64,000 nucleotides of DNA from Agrobacterium tumefaciens (GCF_005221385.1 NZ_CP039904.1:1895501-1959500); one strand, 5' to 3'; shown: positions 45,971 to 55,615, counted from the stretch's first letter. Notes: generated by a model not told the origin, from the sequence alone. A program made the numbers and translations.

Positions 45971-46774
45971 ATGAGCATTTCAAGATTTCTGAAAAACATG
46001 ACCGTTGCCGTCGGTGTTGCAGCAGCAACGCTCGCCGCAACCACATCCGCCCATGCCGTCTCGCTCAGCGAGATCACGGCGCGCGGCAAGGTCAAGATCG
46101 GTGTTCTCACCGGCGCTCCGCCAATGGGCATGGTGGACGAGAAGGGCAATCCTTCCGGTTACGACGTCGATGTCGCCAATCTTATCGGTTCTTACCTGTC
46201 GCTGCCGGTGGAGCTGGTGCCGCTGACGCCGCCCGCCCGCATTCCGGCACTTCAGACCGGCAAGGTCGATTTCCTTGTCGCGACGCTCGCACCGACCGGT
46301 GAACGCGCCAAGACCGTGATGTTCACGCAGCCCTACAGCGCCTTCAACATGGACATCATCTCCGGCAAGGACCAGAAGTTCGAAAATCTCGACAGCCTCA
46401 AGGGCAAGCGCGTCTCGGTCAATCGTGGTTCCTCGCAGGAAACAGCGCTGCGCAAGGCCAATGTCGAAGGTCTCGAAATCGTCGTTTACGAAGACGATTC
46501 CACCAGCGCGCAGGCTTTGCTTGCCGGTCAGGTGGATGCCGTCGCACTGCCGTCCACGGTTGGCGAAGCGATCATCAAGCAGCGCCCGGAGGCTGGTCTG
46601 CAGGTTGGTTTCACCTTCTTCCAACAGGGCAATTCCATGGCGACGAAGCTTGAGGATTTCGAGCTGCGCCAGTGGCTGAACACCTCCATCTACCTCATGA
46701 AGATGTCGGGTGATCTCGACCGTATCTCGGTGAAGTGGACCGGCCGTCCGCTGCCGCAATTGCCAAGCTTCTGA
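45971..46774 (+). CDS. Polar amino-acid-type ABC substrate-binding protein
   Basis: This 267-residue SBP family 3 protein has a signal peptide ending TTSAHA. The core contains KVKIGVLTGAPPMG, PSGYDVDVANLIGSYL and LDSLKGKRVSVNRGSSQE. GGAGGA precedes the ATG. It heads the operon 45971-49873 with two permeases, an ATPase and a hydroxyacid dehydrogenase. The LacI-type operators upstream suggest control by a sugar-acid or related effector rather than general nitrogen control. The substrate is unknown. Confidence 0.87.
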   Translation: MSISRFLKNMTVAVGVAAATLAATTSAHAVSLSEITARGKVKIGVLTGAPPMGMVDEKGNPSGYDVDVANLIGSYLSLPVELVPLTPPARIPALQTGKVDFLVATLAPTGERAKTVMFTQPYSAFNMDIISGKDQKFENLDSLKGKRVSVNRGSSQETALRKANVEGLEIVVYEDDSTSAQALLAGQVDAVALPSTVGEAIIKQRPEAGLQVGFTFFQQGNSMATKLEDFELRQWLNTSIYLMKMSGDLDRISVKWTGRPLPQLPSF

Positions 46775-46790
46775 TTGAGCCTTTCAACGC

Positions 46791-46817
46791 GTCCGCCGGA
46801 GGAAAATTCCGGCGGAC
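46791..46817 (+). other. Intercistronic hairpin after binding-protein gene
   Basis: GTCCGCCGGA (46791-46800) pairs perfectly with TCCGGCGGAC (46808-46817) around seven bases, with no T-run. It occupies the gap before the permease gene, as in the operon at 36920. Confidence 0.8.
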
Positions 46818-46841
46818 CGGGAAATGTCAACGGAGTGACGC

Positions 46842-47546
46842 ATGTCCTATACTTTTCAATTCGGCGCGCTCGCCCAATATCAGAATGAAATTCTGAACGG
46901 CATATGGCTGACGATCAAGCTGTCTGTCCTGTCCATCGTGCTCGGCTGCGCTTTCGGCATTCTTTTGGCCTCGCTGCGGTCCATCAATGGCGGCATTGTC
47001 CGCATCATCGTGGACGCCTATGTGGAGGTGATCCGCAATACGCCGTTTCTTGTGCAGCTGTTCATCGTCTATTTCGGCCTGCCGGGCCTCGGCTTCAGGG
47101 TAGGGGCGGATACGGCGGCGCTGATCGGCATGACGATCAATCTTGCGGCCTATTCGACGGAAATCATCCGCGCCGGCATCGAGGCTGTGCACAAGTCGCA
47201 GATCGAGGCAGGCGAGGCGCTGGGCTTCACCAGATACCAGATCTATCGCCACGTCATCATCGTGCCTGCCATCGCCAAGGTCTATCCCTCGCTGTGCAGC
47301 CAGTTCGTGCTGATGATGCTGGCGTCGAGCATATGCTCGGCCATTTCCACCCATGAGCTTGCGGCTGCCGCAGCCTTCGTGGAATCGCAGACCTATCGCT
47401 CCTTCGAAGTCTATATCGTCGTCACGCTCATCTATCTTGCGCTGGCGCTCAGCCTGCGGCTCATCCTTGCCCTTATCGGCATGTGGCTGTTTGGCCGCCG
47501 CGTGGCTCGCAAGACGATGACCGCTATGCCGGAGGTGCAGTCATGA
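46842..47546 (+). CDS. Polar amino-acid-type ABC permease
   Basis: This 234-residue membrane protein shows VEVIRNTPFLVQLFIVYFGLPGLG and the coupling loop KSQIEAGEALGFTRYQIYRHVIIVPA typical of HisM/GlnP permeases. CGGAG precedes the ATG. It overlaps the next permease gene by four bases. Confidence 0.9.
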   Translation: MSYTFQFGALAQYQNEILNGIWLTIKLSVLSIVLGCAFGILLASLRSINGGIVRIIVDAYVEVIRNTPFLVQLFIVYFGLPGLGFRVGADTAALIGMTINLAAYSTEIIRAGIEAVHKSQIEAGEALGFTRYQIYRHVIIVPAIAKVYPSLCSQFVLMMLASSICSAISTHELAAAAAFVESQTYRSFEVYIVVTLIYLALALSLRLILALIGMWLFGRRVARKTMTAMPEVQS

Positions 47547-48202
47547 CTCTTCGAACTTTCGGCTGGAACGAATTCGGTTTCCTGCTGACCGCCCTGCAAT
47601 GGACCGTGCTTTTGACGATCATTGCGCTTATCGGCGGTGGCATCGTCGGCTTTTTCATCGCTCTTGCCCGCACCTCGGATAACAAGCTGCTGCGCATTGC
47701 CGCCGGCACCTATATCCAGGTCATCCAGGGCATTCCGGTGCTGATGATCCTGTTCCTGTCCTATTACGGCCTCAGCCTTGCCGGACTGGAACTGCCGCCT
47801 TTGATCGCCGCCGGCGCGTCGATGACCATCTATACATCAGGTTATCTTGCCGAAATCTGGCGCGGCTGCATCCAGGCGGTGCCGAAGCAGCAATGGGAAG
47901 CATCGGAATCGCTGGCGTTGACCCGCGCCCAGCAATATCGCTACGTCATCCTGCCGCAGGCGATCCGCATTTCCCTGCCGCCGACCGTCGGTTTCGCCGT
48001 CCAGGTCGTCAAGAATACGTCCATCGCATCGATCATCGGTTTCGTCGAACTGGCGAGAGCGGGGCAGCTCATCAACAATGCCACGTTCCAGCCGTTCCGC
48101 GTCTTTGTCGCGGTGGCCGTGCTTTATTTCATCGTCTGCTACCCGTTGTCCCAGCTGTCGCGTTGGCTGGAAAGGAGGCTTCATGCCGGAAGTAATCGTT
48201 GA
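47543..48202 (+). CDS. Polar amino-acid-type ABC permease
   Basis: This 219-residue partner permease has IQVIQGIPVLMILFLSYYGLSL and the loop KQQWEASESLALTRAQQYRYVILPQ. It starts in an ATGA overlap with the previous gene, and its end overlaps the ATPase gene by 20 bases. Translational coupling along the set is therefore expected. Confidence 0.9.
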   Translation: MTLRTFGWNEFGFLLTALQWTVLLTIIALIGGGIVGFFIALARTSDNKLLRIAAGTYIQVIQGIPVLMILFLSYYGLSLAGLELPPLIAAGASMTIYTSGYLAEIWRGCIQAVPKQQWEASESLALTRAQQYRYVILPQAIRISLPPTVGFAVQVVKNTSIASIIGFVELARAGQLINNATFQPFRVFVAVAVLYFIVCYPLSQLSRWLERRLHAGSNR

Positions 48203-48914
48203 AAACGTTCACAAGAGCTTTGGCGCTCTGGAAGTCCTGAAAGGCGTTTCGCTTTCGGTCGGCCGTGGTGAAGTCTTCGCCCTCATCGGCCGCTCTGGCT
48301 CGGGCAAGAGCACGCTGTTGCGCTGCATGAATGGGTTGGAGAAGATCAATTCGGGCCGCATCGAAATTGCCGGTCATGCCATTGGCGAAGATGCCAAGGC
48401 GCTGCGCAAGCTGCGCACCGATGTCGGCATCGTGTTCCAGAGCTACAATCTCTTCCCGCATTTGACGGTCGGCGAAAACATCATGCTCGCGCCGCGCATC
48501 GTCAAGGATGTGGCGAAATCGGAAACAAAGGATATCGCCCGCGAGGTCCTGCAACTCGTCGGCCTGTCGGAGAAATTCGATTCCTATCCCGACCAGCTGT
48601 CCGGCGGCCAGCAGCAGCGCGTGGCAATTGCCCGCTCGCTCGCCATGCGACCGAAGGTGATGTTGTTCGACGAGGTGACCTCGGCGCTCGACCCCGAATT
48701 GACCGAGGAAGTGCTGACCGTCATGGAAAACCTCGCCAAAGGCGGCATGACCATGATCCTCGTTACCCATGAAATGGCCTTTGCGCGCCGCGTGGCGACT
48801 GAAACCATCTTCATGCACAAGGGCAAGATCTGGGAGCAGGGCCGTTCTTCGGAACTTTTCGCCAATCCGCAAACGCCGGAACTCCGGCAATTCGTCAAGG
48901 CCGATGTGAAGTAA
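48183..48914 (+). CDS. Polar amino-acid-type ABC ATP-binding protein
   Basis: This 243-residue ATPase has Walker A GRSGSGKST, Q-loop VFQSYNLFPHLTVGENI, signature LSGGQQQRVAIA and Walker B VMLFDEVTSALDP. The ATG at 48183 follows AAGGAGG and lies inside the end of the permease gene. It is followed 23 bases later by the dehydrogenase gene. Confidence 0.92.
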   Translation: MPEVIVENVHKSFGALEVLKGVSLSVGRGEVFALIGRSGSGKSTLLRCMNGLEKINSGRIEIAGHAIGEDAKALRKLRTDVGIVFQSYNLFPHLTVGENIMLAPRIVKDVAKSETKDIAREVLQLVGLSEKFDSYPDQLSGGQQQRVAIARSLAMRPKVMLFDEVTSALDPELTEEVLTVMENLAKGGMTMILVTHEMAFARRVATETIFMHKGKIWEQGRSSELFANPQTPELRQFVKADVK

Positions 48915-48937
48915 TTCACCGGCGCAAAGGAAAGTCC

Positions 48938-49873
48938 ATGACCACTGAAATCGTGCAACTGTGCCCGCTCATTCCGGCACTGGAAGAAGAACTCGCGCAG
49001 CGTTTCACCGTGCATCGCCTGTTCGAAGCTTCGGGCAAGGCGGCGTTCCTTGCTGAAAAGGGCGCCGCGATCCGCGGCGTCGTCACCGGCGGCCATATCG
49101 GCCTGCCGGCGGATATCGGCGCCGCACTTCCCAATCTTGAAATCGTCGCCATCAACGGTGTCGGTTTCGACAAAGTCGATCTGACTGACGCGAAACAACG
49201 CGGTTTCCGTGTCTCCAACACGCCTGACGTGCTGACGGCTGATGTCGCCGATCTTGCGCTTGGCCTCGTTCTGGCGCAGGCGCGCAAGCTGCCGCAGGCC
49301 GACCAGCATGTGCGTACCGGTCAATGGCTGAAGGGCGATATGGGGCTTTCCACCCGTGTGGCTGGCCGTCGTTACGGCATTTTCGGCCTCGGCCGCATCG
49401 GTCAGGCAATTGCAAAGAGGCTCGAAGGTTTTGATGCGCGGATTTCCTATACCGCCAGAAACCGTCGCGACGTCGCCTATGACTATCACGACAGCATAGA
49501 GGCGCTGGCCGCCAATTGCGACGTGCTGATCATCGCCGCCGCCGCCACCGCCGAAACGCGCCATATCGTCAATGCCGATGTGCTGAAGGCACTTGGGCCG
49601 CAGGGCGTGCTTGTCAACGTGGCACGCGGTTCGCTGGTGGATGAAAAGGCGCTGGTCGAGGCGCTGTCAAACGGCACGATCGGTGGTGCGGCCCTCGACG
49701 TCTTCGAGGATGAGCCGCATGTGCCGGAAGCGCTTTTCGCCTTCGACACCGTCACGCTTGCCCCGCATGTCGGCAGCGGCACGCACCAGACGCGACGCGC
49801 CATGGCCGATCTCGTTCTTGCCAATCTTGACGCGCATTTTGCGGGCAAGGAACTGCCGACCCCGGTGGTCTGA
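48938..49873 (+). CDS. D-isomer-specific 2-hydroxyacid dehydrogenase
   Basis: This 311-residue NAD(P)-dependent oxidoreductase has the nucleotide-binding motif YGIFGLGRIGQAIAKRL (about residue 146). The catalytic set is Arg in VNVARGSLVDE, Glu in DVFEDEPHVPE and His in LAPHVGSGT. The family reduces 2-keto acids such as glyoxylate or hydroxypyruvate, or oxidises D-2-hydroxy acids. As the last gene of the ABC operon it probably processes the imported compound after deamination. A hairpin terminator follows. Confidence 0.88.
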   Translation: MTTEIVQLCPLIPALEEELAQRFTVHRLFEASGKAAFLAEKGAAIRGVVTGGHIGLPADIGAALPNLEIVAINGVGFDKVDLTDAKQRGFRVSNTPDVLTADVADLALGLVLAQARKLPQADQHVRTGQWLKGDMGLSTRVAGRRYGIFGLGRIGQAIAKRLEGFDARISYTARNRRDVAYDYHDSIEALAANCDVLIIAAAATAETRHIVNADVLKALGPQGVLVNVARGSLVDEKALVEALSNGTIGGAALDVFEDEPHVPEALFAFDTVTLAPHVGSGTHQTRRAMADLVLANLDAHFAGKELPTPVV

Positions 49874-49900
49874 CATACCTCTATCTGAGCCTGTAATCCG

Positions 49901-49928
49901 ACGGCGCGGCTTTTATCCGCGCCGTTTC
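49901..49928 (+). terminator. Hairpin terminator of the ABC-dehydrogenase operon
   Basis: ACGGCGCGG (49901-49909) pairs with CCGCGCCGT (49917-49925) around CTTTTAT, followed by a short T stretch. The weak tail suggests partial termination. Confidence 0.65.
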
Positions 49929-50064
49929 GATTCGTGCTGTCGGCTGTTCCTGATTTAGCATGTAAAAGGCAGTCATTCGCCGGTAATCTCGGCCTGTCGT
50001 TCATATTTATATAATATGTATAATCCTACTATTCTGCTTCCTTATAAAGCGATGAGGCGGAGAG

Positions 50065-52278
50065 GTGCGTTCCAAAGGCCCGAAGACACCCGTGCAGAAC
50101 CGGATGTCGCGAACCAAGCGCGGCGTAGCGCCATCTGCCTCTCCTGCAACGACTGAAAACCCCAATACCTCCGACCGGCATGTGCTTCTGGAAGCGATGA
50201 TCAATCATGTGCCGGATTTCATCTATGCCAAGGATCTGGAGGGTCGTTTTCTTTTTGCCAACCGCGCCATCGTTACGGAAAACGGCTTTGAAAGTGTCGA
50301 AGAACTGATCGGGCTCACCGACGGCGACATTCACGGAGATGCGGCGCAGCGGGCCGGCATTCCCGATACCGAAGCGCGGGTGATGCGCACCGGAGAGCCT
50401 GATCTTGGCTATGAGGAACCCGCCATGCGCGGCGATATCGACCGTTGGTTGATGATGTCGCGTGTGCCCTTGAAGGATGAGGCCGGCAAGATCATTGGCG
50501 TGGTTGGCGCTTCCAGGGACATAACCCAGAAAAAGGCCTCGGAAAGACTGCTTCAGGCACAGGCGCGTATTCTGGAAATGATTGTCGCGGCGGCGCGGAT
50601 CGAAGATTTTCTCGACGAATTCGTCAAGGCCATTGAAAATCTTGCCACCGGGCTTGCCTGCGCTGTCAGGGTGTTCGAGGCGGCGGCGGGCGAACCTTCC
50701 GTTTATGTCTCTCCGGCGCTGATGCCGCATGAGGGTCTGACGGCGCGCATTTCCACAGTCAACGATCCCGGGAGCCTTATCTATCCGGCCGACAGCACGG
50801 CTTTCAGTTTCGATATTCCCGCCAGCGAGGGCAAGGCGCATGGTTTTGTCTGGTGCGTGCTGGCGGGCCGCCAGCCGGATGCGGCGCTGGTAGAGTTCAT
50901 CGGGGCTGCCGCCCGCATGGCGGGGCTGGCGATCGACCGGAAACGTGCCGCGGAGCATATAGCCTTTCTAGCCGATCACGACATGCTGACCCGGCTACCT
51001 AATCGCCGTTTTCTCGATACGCGGCTACCGGAAATATTGGCGGTGGCGGCAAAGGCAAAACGGAAGGTCGGCATCGGTTTTCTCGATCTCGATAATTTCA
51101 AGCAGATCAATGATACGCTTGGTCACAGCGTTGGCGACGCGCTACTTTCGAAAACGGCGGAGCGCATCGCTCATAGCCTCAGCCGCAACGATCTCGTGCT
51201 GCGGGTGGGCGGCGACGAATTCGTCGTCATTCTGGAAAAGCAGAAAGACAGTTTCGAAAACCGTCTGCAGCGTATTCAGGCGGCGGTTTCGCAGCCGCTG
51301 CGCATCGGCAATTACGATATCAAGGTCACCTGCAGCATCGGCATGGCGTTTTTTCCCGAGCACGGGGAGACCACGGCGGAAATCGTCGCTGCCGCCGACC
51401 TTGCCATGTATGAGGCCAAACATAATGGCCGGAATGGCATCGCCACTTTCACACCGCGCATGGCGGACGATCTGAGAAAGAAGTTCACCCGCATCGAGGA
51501 ATTGCGCAAGGCTGTGGAGCGGGATGAGTTTGTTCTGCATTTCCAGCCGCAGGTTGATCTTCTCACCGGCCGCATCAGCGGGGTGGAGGCGCTGGTGCGC
51601 TGGCAGCATCCGGTGGAAGGTCTGCTGGCTCCGTCGGAATTCATCGGTCTTGCCGAGGAAACCGGCCTCATTGTGGAGCTTGGGGAAAGCATTCTGAAAA
51701 AGGCATGCCAGCAGGCGCAGGCTTGGATCGTGGCCGGCCTGTCGCCCATCAAAATGGCGGTCAATATCTCACCCCGGCAGTTTCAGGGCGGACTTGTGGA
51801 GCAGATACAGTCGGTGCTGAAGGAAACCGGTCTTTCGCCCTCGCTGCTCGAAATCGAAATCACCGAGACGCTTATCATTCAGGATGTCGAAACATCGGTG
51901 CGGATCATGCGCTCCATCAAGCAGATGGGCGTCAGCCTCTCGCTGGACGATTTCGGCATCGGTTATTCCTGCCTCGGCATGCTCAAGACCTTTCCCCTGT
52001 CCTGCATGAAGATAGACCGCTCGTTCCTCACCCACCTGCCGGAAAAAACCAAGGACAGCGCCATCGTCTCGATCATGATTCAGCTTGCTGGATCTCTGGA
52101 TATCGATGTCATTGCCGAGGGAGTGGAGACCGGCGAACAGGCGGCGTTTTTGCGCGCCGCCGGCTGCCCCTACGGGCAGGGTTATTATTTCAGTCGCCCG
52201 GTGCAGGCGGACGTGATTGAAGACATGCTGGCGAAGATGACGACATTCCCGACGGGCCCTGCCGGCGATCTGCAATAA
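50065..52278 (+). CDS. PAS-GGDEF-EAL cyclic-di-GMP protein
   Basis: This 737-residue protein has an N-terminal PAS/PAC sensor (about residues 40-155, with DFIYAKDLEGRFLFANRA and GVVGASRDIT). A GAF-like linker spans about 170-290. A diguanylate cyclase domain follows with an intact GGDEF at 382-386, then a phosphodiesterase domain with E508-A-L, DDFGIGYS and IDVIAEGVE. Both active-site motifs are preserved, so it could make or degrade cyclic-di-GMP. No transmembrane segment is obvious, suggesting a cytoplasmic sensor. The start is uncertain: GTG 50065 or ATG 50104. It is a single gene. Confidence 0.9.
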   Translation: MRSKGPKTPVQNRMSRTKRGVAPSASPATTENPNTSDRHVLLEAMINHVPDFIYAKDLEGRFLFANRAIVTENGFESVEELIGLTDGDIHGDAAQRAGIPDTEARVMRTGEPDLGYEEPAMRGDIDRWLMMSRVPLKDEAGKIIGVVGASRDITQKKASERLLQAQARILEMIVAAARIEDFLDEFVKAIENLATGLACAVRVFEAAAGEPSVYVSPALMPHEGLTARISTVNDPGSLIYPADSTAFSFDIPASEGKAHGFVWCVLAGRQPDAALVEFIGAAARMAGLAIDRKRAAEHIAFLADHDMLTRLPNRRFLDTRLPEILAVAAKAKRKVGIGFLDLDNFKQINDTLGHSVGDALLSKTAERIAHSLSRNDLVLRVGGDEFVVILEKQKDSFENRLQRIQAAVSQPLRIGNYDIKVTCSIGMAFFPEHGETTAEIVAAADLAMYEAKHNGRNGIATFTPRMADDLRKKFTRIEELRKAVERDEFVLHFQPQVDLLTGRISGVEALVRWQHPVEGLLAPSEFIGLAEETGLIVELGESILKKACQQAQAWIVAGLSPIKMAVNISPRQFQGGLVEQIQSVLKETGLSPSLLEIEITETLIIQDVETSVRIMRSIKQMGVSLSLDDFGIGYSCLGMLKTFPLSCMKIDRSFLTHLPEKTKDSAIVSIMIQLAGSLDIDVIAEGVETGEQAAFLRAAGCPYGQGYYFSRPVQADVIEDMLAKMTTFPTGPAGDLQ

Positions 52279-52726
52279 ACCCCACTTGGTGGCCCTGTTT
52301 TGACTGGCCTGATCTGAGCGACGCCGGAAAGGCTCCGGTAGGGTCCGCACGCCTTTTTATTACAATAATCTCAAACGTCTTTGTGATTGTTCCGGGTCAG
52401 GATGCCGGGCAACCGTCTTTCGTGGTGGAGAGCATTTTTATTTCATAATAAATAAAACAATTGTATTCGATTATTTCTATTAAGTAATAAATGATGTTAT
52501 TTTAAAATAAAACATGAAATTATTATATTTTAAACTATTGATTTGTTGTAATTTTACTACTTAATCCAATTGTGTACTTTTATTGTATTTGTAATCCGCC
52601 GATTTGAATTGCGAGTCTCCCGCACTTTCTGTCATTTGCTCAGTCAGCGCAGGGAAGCGGGCGGCAGGGAAAGACCAGCCCTCAAATTTGCGCATTCGTT
52701 GAAAAATTTTTGACTGGAGATTAAAA
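52279..52726. promoter_or_regulatory. AT-rich upstream region of the porin gene
   Basis: About 130 bases (52432-52565) are strongly AT-rich (runs of TTTATTT, AATAAA and TATTTT) in contrast to the GC-rich surroundings. The rest is unremarkable. Such DNA is often bent or bound by nucleoid proteins and fits a highly regulated outer-membrane porin promoter. No gene is seen. Confidence 0.55.
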
Positions 52727-53842
52727 ATGAACATCAAGAGCCTTCTTATCGGCTCCGCTGCGGCTCTCGCAGCAGTATCCGGCGCACAGGCCGCTGACGC
52801 AATCGTCGCTGCCGAGCCGGAAGCCATGGAATACGTTCGCGTTTGCGACGCTTTCGGCACCGGCTTCTTCTACATCCCCGGCACCGAAACCTGCCTGAAG
52901 TTCGACGGTTACATCCGTTTCCAGACCGACTTCGGTCGTGACCAGTCCGGCACGTCTGACTGGAACACGTTCACGCGCGCTCAGTTCAACGTTGATACCC
53001 GTTCGGACACCGAGCTCGGCGCTCTGCGCGGTTACTTCGGCTTCCGCGGCCAAGCCAACAACGACAGCAGCCGTGGCGTCGTTCTCGACCAGGCTTTCAT
53101 CGAACTCAGCGGCCTGAAGGTCGGTTTCTACTACAACTGGTGGGATGACGGTCTCTCTGGTGAAGTCGACAACCTCAGCTCCAACCAGACCCGCCTGAAC
53201 GCCATCCGTTACACCTACGACGCTGGCTCTTTCTACGCTGGTGTTGCAGTTGAAGAACTCGAAGGCGTTATCGCTGGCAACTCGATCAGCGGAACGACCA
53301 TTCAGCGCAACAACCTCGGCGTCAACCAGAACAACTGGACGAGCCTCAACCGCCAGGGCGACAACAATGTTGGCGTCAGCGCCATCATCGGTGCAAAGTT
53401 CGGCGGCGTTAAGGCTAACCTGCTTGGCGGTTACGACACCGACGCTGAAAACGGTGCTATCCGTGCTATCGTAACGGCTGAAGTCGGTCCTGGTACGTTC
53501 GGCCTCGCCGGCGTATGGGCTTCTGGTGCCAACGCGTACTACGAAGAGTCCGAGTGGTCTGTTGCTGCTGAATACGCAGTCAAGGCAACCGACAAGCTGA
53601 CCATCACCCCCGGCGTTCAGTACTTCCGTACGCTGGACATCGGCACCGATGGCGACTTCGTTGGCAACCGCGATGCATGGCGCGCTGGTGTAGCTGTTGG
53701 CTACAAGATCACTTCCGGCCTTTCCACGCTCGTTTCGGTTAACTACCAGAGCGTTGACGGCGATGAGCGCGTTCGTAGCGGCGTCGGCAGCGGTGCTGGC
53801 GACCAGTGGACCGGTTTCGTTCGCCTGCAGCGTTCGTTCTAA
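52727..53842 (+). CDS. Rhizobiales porin (Porin_2, RopA/Omp2b-like)
   Basis: This 371-residue outer-membrane beta-barrel protein has a signal peptide (SLLIGSAAALAAVSGAQA). Its N-terminal block, with VCDAFGTGFFYIPGTETCLKFDGYIRF, contains the paired cysteines typical of this porin family. It ends in the aromatic QRSF. Codon use is restricted (many GCT, GTT, TAC, AAC codons), unlike neighbouring genes, which indicates high expression. GGAG precedes the ATG. It should be a major diffusion pore trimer. Confidence 0.93.
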   Translation: MNIKSLLIGSAAALAAVSGAQAADAIVAAEPEAMEYVRVCDAFGTGFFYIPGTETCLKFDGYIRFQTDFGRDQSGTSDWNTFTRAQFNVDTRSDTELGALRGYFGFRGQANNDSSRGVVLDQAFIELSGLKVGFYYNWWDDGLSGEVDNLSSNQTRLNAIRYTYDAGSFYAGVAVEELEGVIAGNSISGTTIQRNNLGVNQNNWTSLNRQGDNNVGVSAIIGAKFGGVKANLLGGYDTDAENGAIRAIVTAEVGPGTFGLAGVWASGANAYYEESEWSVAAEYAVKATDKLTITPGVQYFRTLDIGTDGDFVGNRDAWRAGVAVGYKITSGLSTLVSVNYQSVDGDERVRSGVGSGAGDQWTGFVRLQRSF

Positions 53843-53930
53843 TAGAGCGCAATAAAAAAGCATAACCGGGTTAGACAACTCAGATCCACCCCGTTTCCGA
53901 ACGGGTGAGTCACTAGCTCCAGTCAAAGTT

Positions 53931-53985
53931 CCTGACATGATGTCAGGTTTGCTCCCCGGACCCCTCCAGGCCGGGGAGTTTTTGT
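53931..53985 (+). terminator. Porin terminator region
   Basis: A small palindrome, CCTGACA TGA TGTCAGG (53931-53947), is followed by a strong hairpin, CTCCCCGG (53952-53959) with CCGGGGAG (53971-53978), and a run of T. It ends the porin transcript. Confidence 0.88.
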
Positions 53986-54017
53986 TTCTGTACAAGGTCT
54001 CCGGCAATTCACTTCCG

Positions 54018-55556
54018 CTATCGGAAGAATGCCGGCCCATTGCCCTCTTCTTGGTCAGTACCGCCCTGTTGCCCATGGGCCGCCGGCTCCGGTGGCCGGG
54101 GAGGGTGGACAGGTTCTTCGAAGGTCCGCAACAGGCGGCCCCAACCCGGATCGTGCATATGCGCTTCAAGACCGGCACGGGCGGCGAGTGCCAGCGCTTC
54201 TCGCTGGCCGAAGTTAAGTGCTGCATCAACGTCGGTTGTCAGAACCCGGCCGTTTTCCATCAACATCCTGCCATCCACGAAGACGGTATCGACATCGCTG
54301 CCCAGCACCTGATGCACCAGCCGGTGCACCGGCATCCACATCGGCATCAGATGCGGTTTGCGCATGTCGATGATGACGACATCGGCCTTTTTGCCGATCT
54401 CCAGCGAGCCGATCTCGTTTTCCATGCCGATGGCATGGGCGGCGTCGATGGTGATCATTTCGAATATCTTGCCGGGCGGCAGCAGGTAACGATCATGGTT
54501 GTGCAGCAGGTGCTGGGTGAATTGCGCCAGACGTGCCGTCTGCAACATGTCGAAATGACGGCTGGGGGCCGCGCCGTCGGTGGTGATGGCAACGCGAATG
54601 CCTTTCGACATCATTTCCATGATTGGCGTCGCCCGACCGGGCGGGGCGTGGGTAACGCGAGTTCCCGTTTCGGCCAGAATGTCGATCTCGTCATGCGAGA
54701 TGCCCCAGCAATGCTGAAGATGGATATCAGGGCCAAGCAGCGCATTTTCCTTGTCCTGAAACGCCATGCGAATCTGGCCCGCAAAAGCGTCCGAATGTAG
54801 CCTGACGCCGGTCTTTCGTGCCGTTTCGCGGATCCGGCGCGCCTGCATCCGGTCATTTTCCGTCAGTTTCACCGACTGATCGGGTGTCGAGGCATTGGAG
54901 GGCTCCACTGACGGAACGATGGTGAAAGGTGTGAGGAAAACGCTGATGCGGCCATCCGCCGTGCCGTTCAGGGCCTCGATGGTTGCCTCGCTGCCTTCGA
55001 TCATCTCTTCGAAGCTGATATGACGGCGCTCCGGCGAACCGCTTTCCCATCGGGTGACGGGGTGCGGCCATGGCAGGCCGGAAGGGCCGACACAGATGAT
55101 TTCGCGAAGGCCGATCTCCTCATAGGCGCGTGCATGGTTGATAGCGAAGAGGGGATCGTCGGCGCGCGGCATCGAGGTGATGATGCTGGCGCCGGTCGTC
55201 ACGCCGGCGCGTAACCGCTCGATGCCGGAGACCAGGCCGTCGGCGTACCAGTAATCGCGGGTGACGTAGTGATAATAGGTCGGTGTCACGACCTTCATCC
55301 ACATGGCATTGGTATCGGCGGCAATGCTGCGGATGAGCGCATGCCCGGCATGGCCATGCGCATCGATCAGGCCGGGAATGATGAGTTTGCCCCGGCAGTC
55401 TATGATCTGCTTGCCGGGGTGGCGTGAAGCGAGTTCCCCGGCCGGGCCGATGTCAACGATACGATCATCCTGAATGGCAAGGCCGCCATCCTCGATAATC
55501 CGTCTTTCGCGATCCACGGTGACGATCGTGCCATGCAGCAGCAGATAATTTCCCAT
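54018..55556 (-). CDS. Amidohydrolase (chlorohydrolase/deaminase-like)
   Basis: This 512-residue metal-dependent hydrolase of the amidohydrolase superfamily has the HxH motif in LIDAHGHAGH (about residues 64-73). Further metal ligands lie in LHSDAFAG and LQHCWGIS, with a late Asp in ITTDGAAPS. The pattern is that of TrzN/AtzA/SsnA-type enzymes acting on N-heterocyclic amines, where loss of an amino or similar group is catalysed. The C-terminal 30 residues are Pro/Gly/Gln-rich and probably disordered. It is divergent from the peptide-type ABC operon, whose other two amidohydrolases suggest a shared pathway. Confidence 0.82.
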   Translation of the reverse strand: MGNYLLLHGTIVTVDRERRIIEDGGLAIQDDRIVDIGPAGELASRHPGKQIIDCRGKLIIPGLIDAHGHAGHALIRSIAADTNAMWMKVVTPTYYHYVTRDYWYADGLVSGIERLRAGVTTGASIITSMPRADDPLFAINHARAYEEIGLREIICVGPSGLPWPHPVTRWESGSPERRHISFEEMIEGSEATIEALNGTADGRISVFLTPFTIVPSVEPSNASTPDQSVKLTENDRMQARRIRETARKTGVRLHSDAFAGQIRMAFQDKENALLGPDIHLQHCWGISHDEIDILAETGTRVTHAPPGRATPIMEMMSKGIRVAITTDGAAPSRHFDMLQTARLAQFTQHLLHNHDRYLLPPGKIFEMITIDAAHAIGMENEIGSLEIGKKADVVIIDMRKPHLMPMWMPVHRLVHQVLGSDVDTVFVDGRMLMENGRVLTTDVDAALNFGQREALALAARAGLEAHMHDPGWGRLLRTFEEPVHPPRPPEPAAHGQQGGTDQEEGNGPAFFR

Positions 55557-55615
55557 TCGCCTTCTCCCATATGTTTGCAGTCGGTATCCAGAATTTCACA
55601 ATTTTGAATACGATA

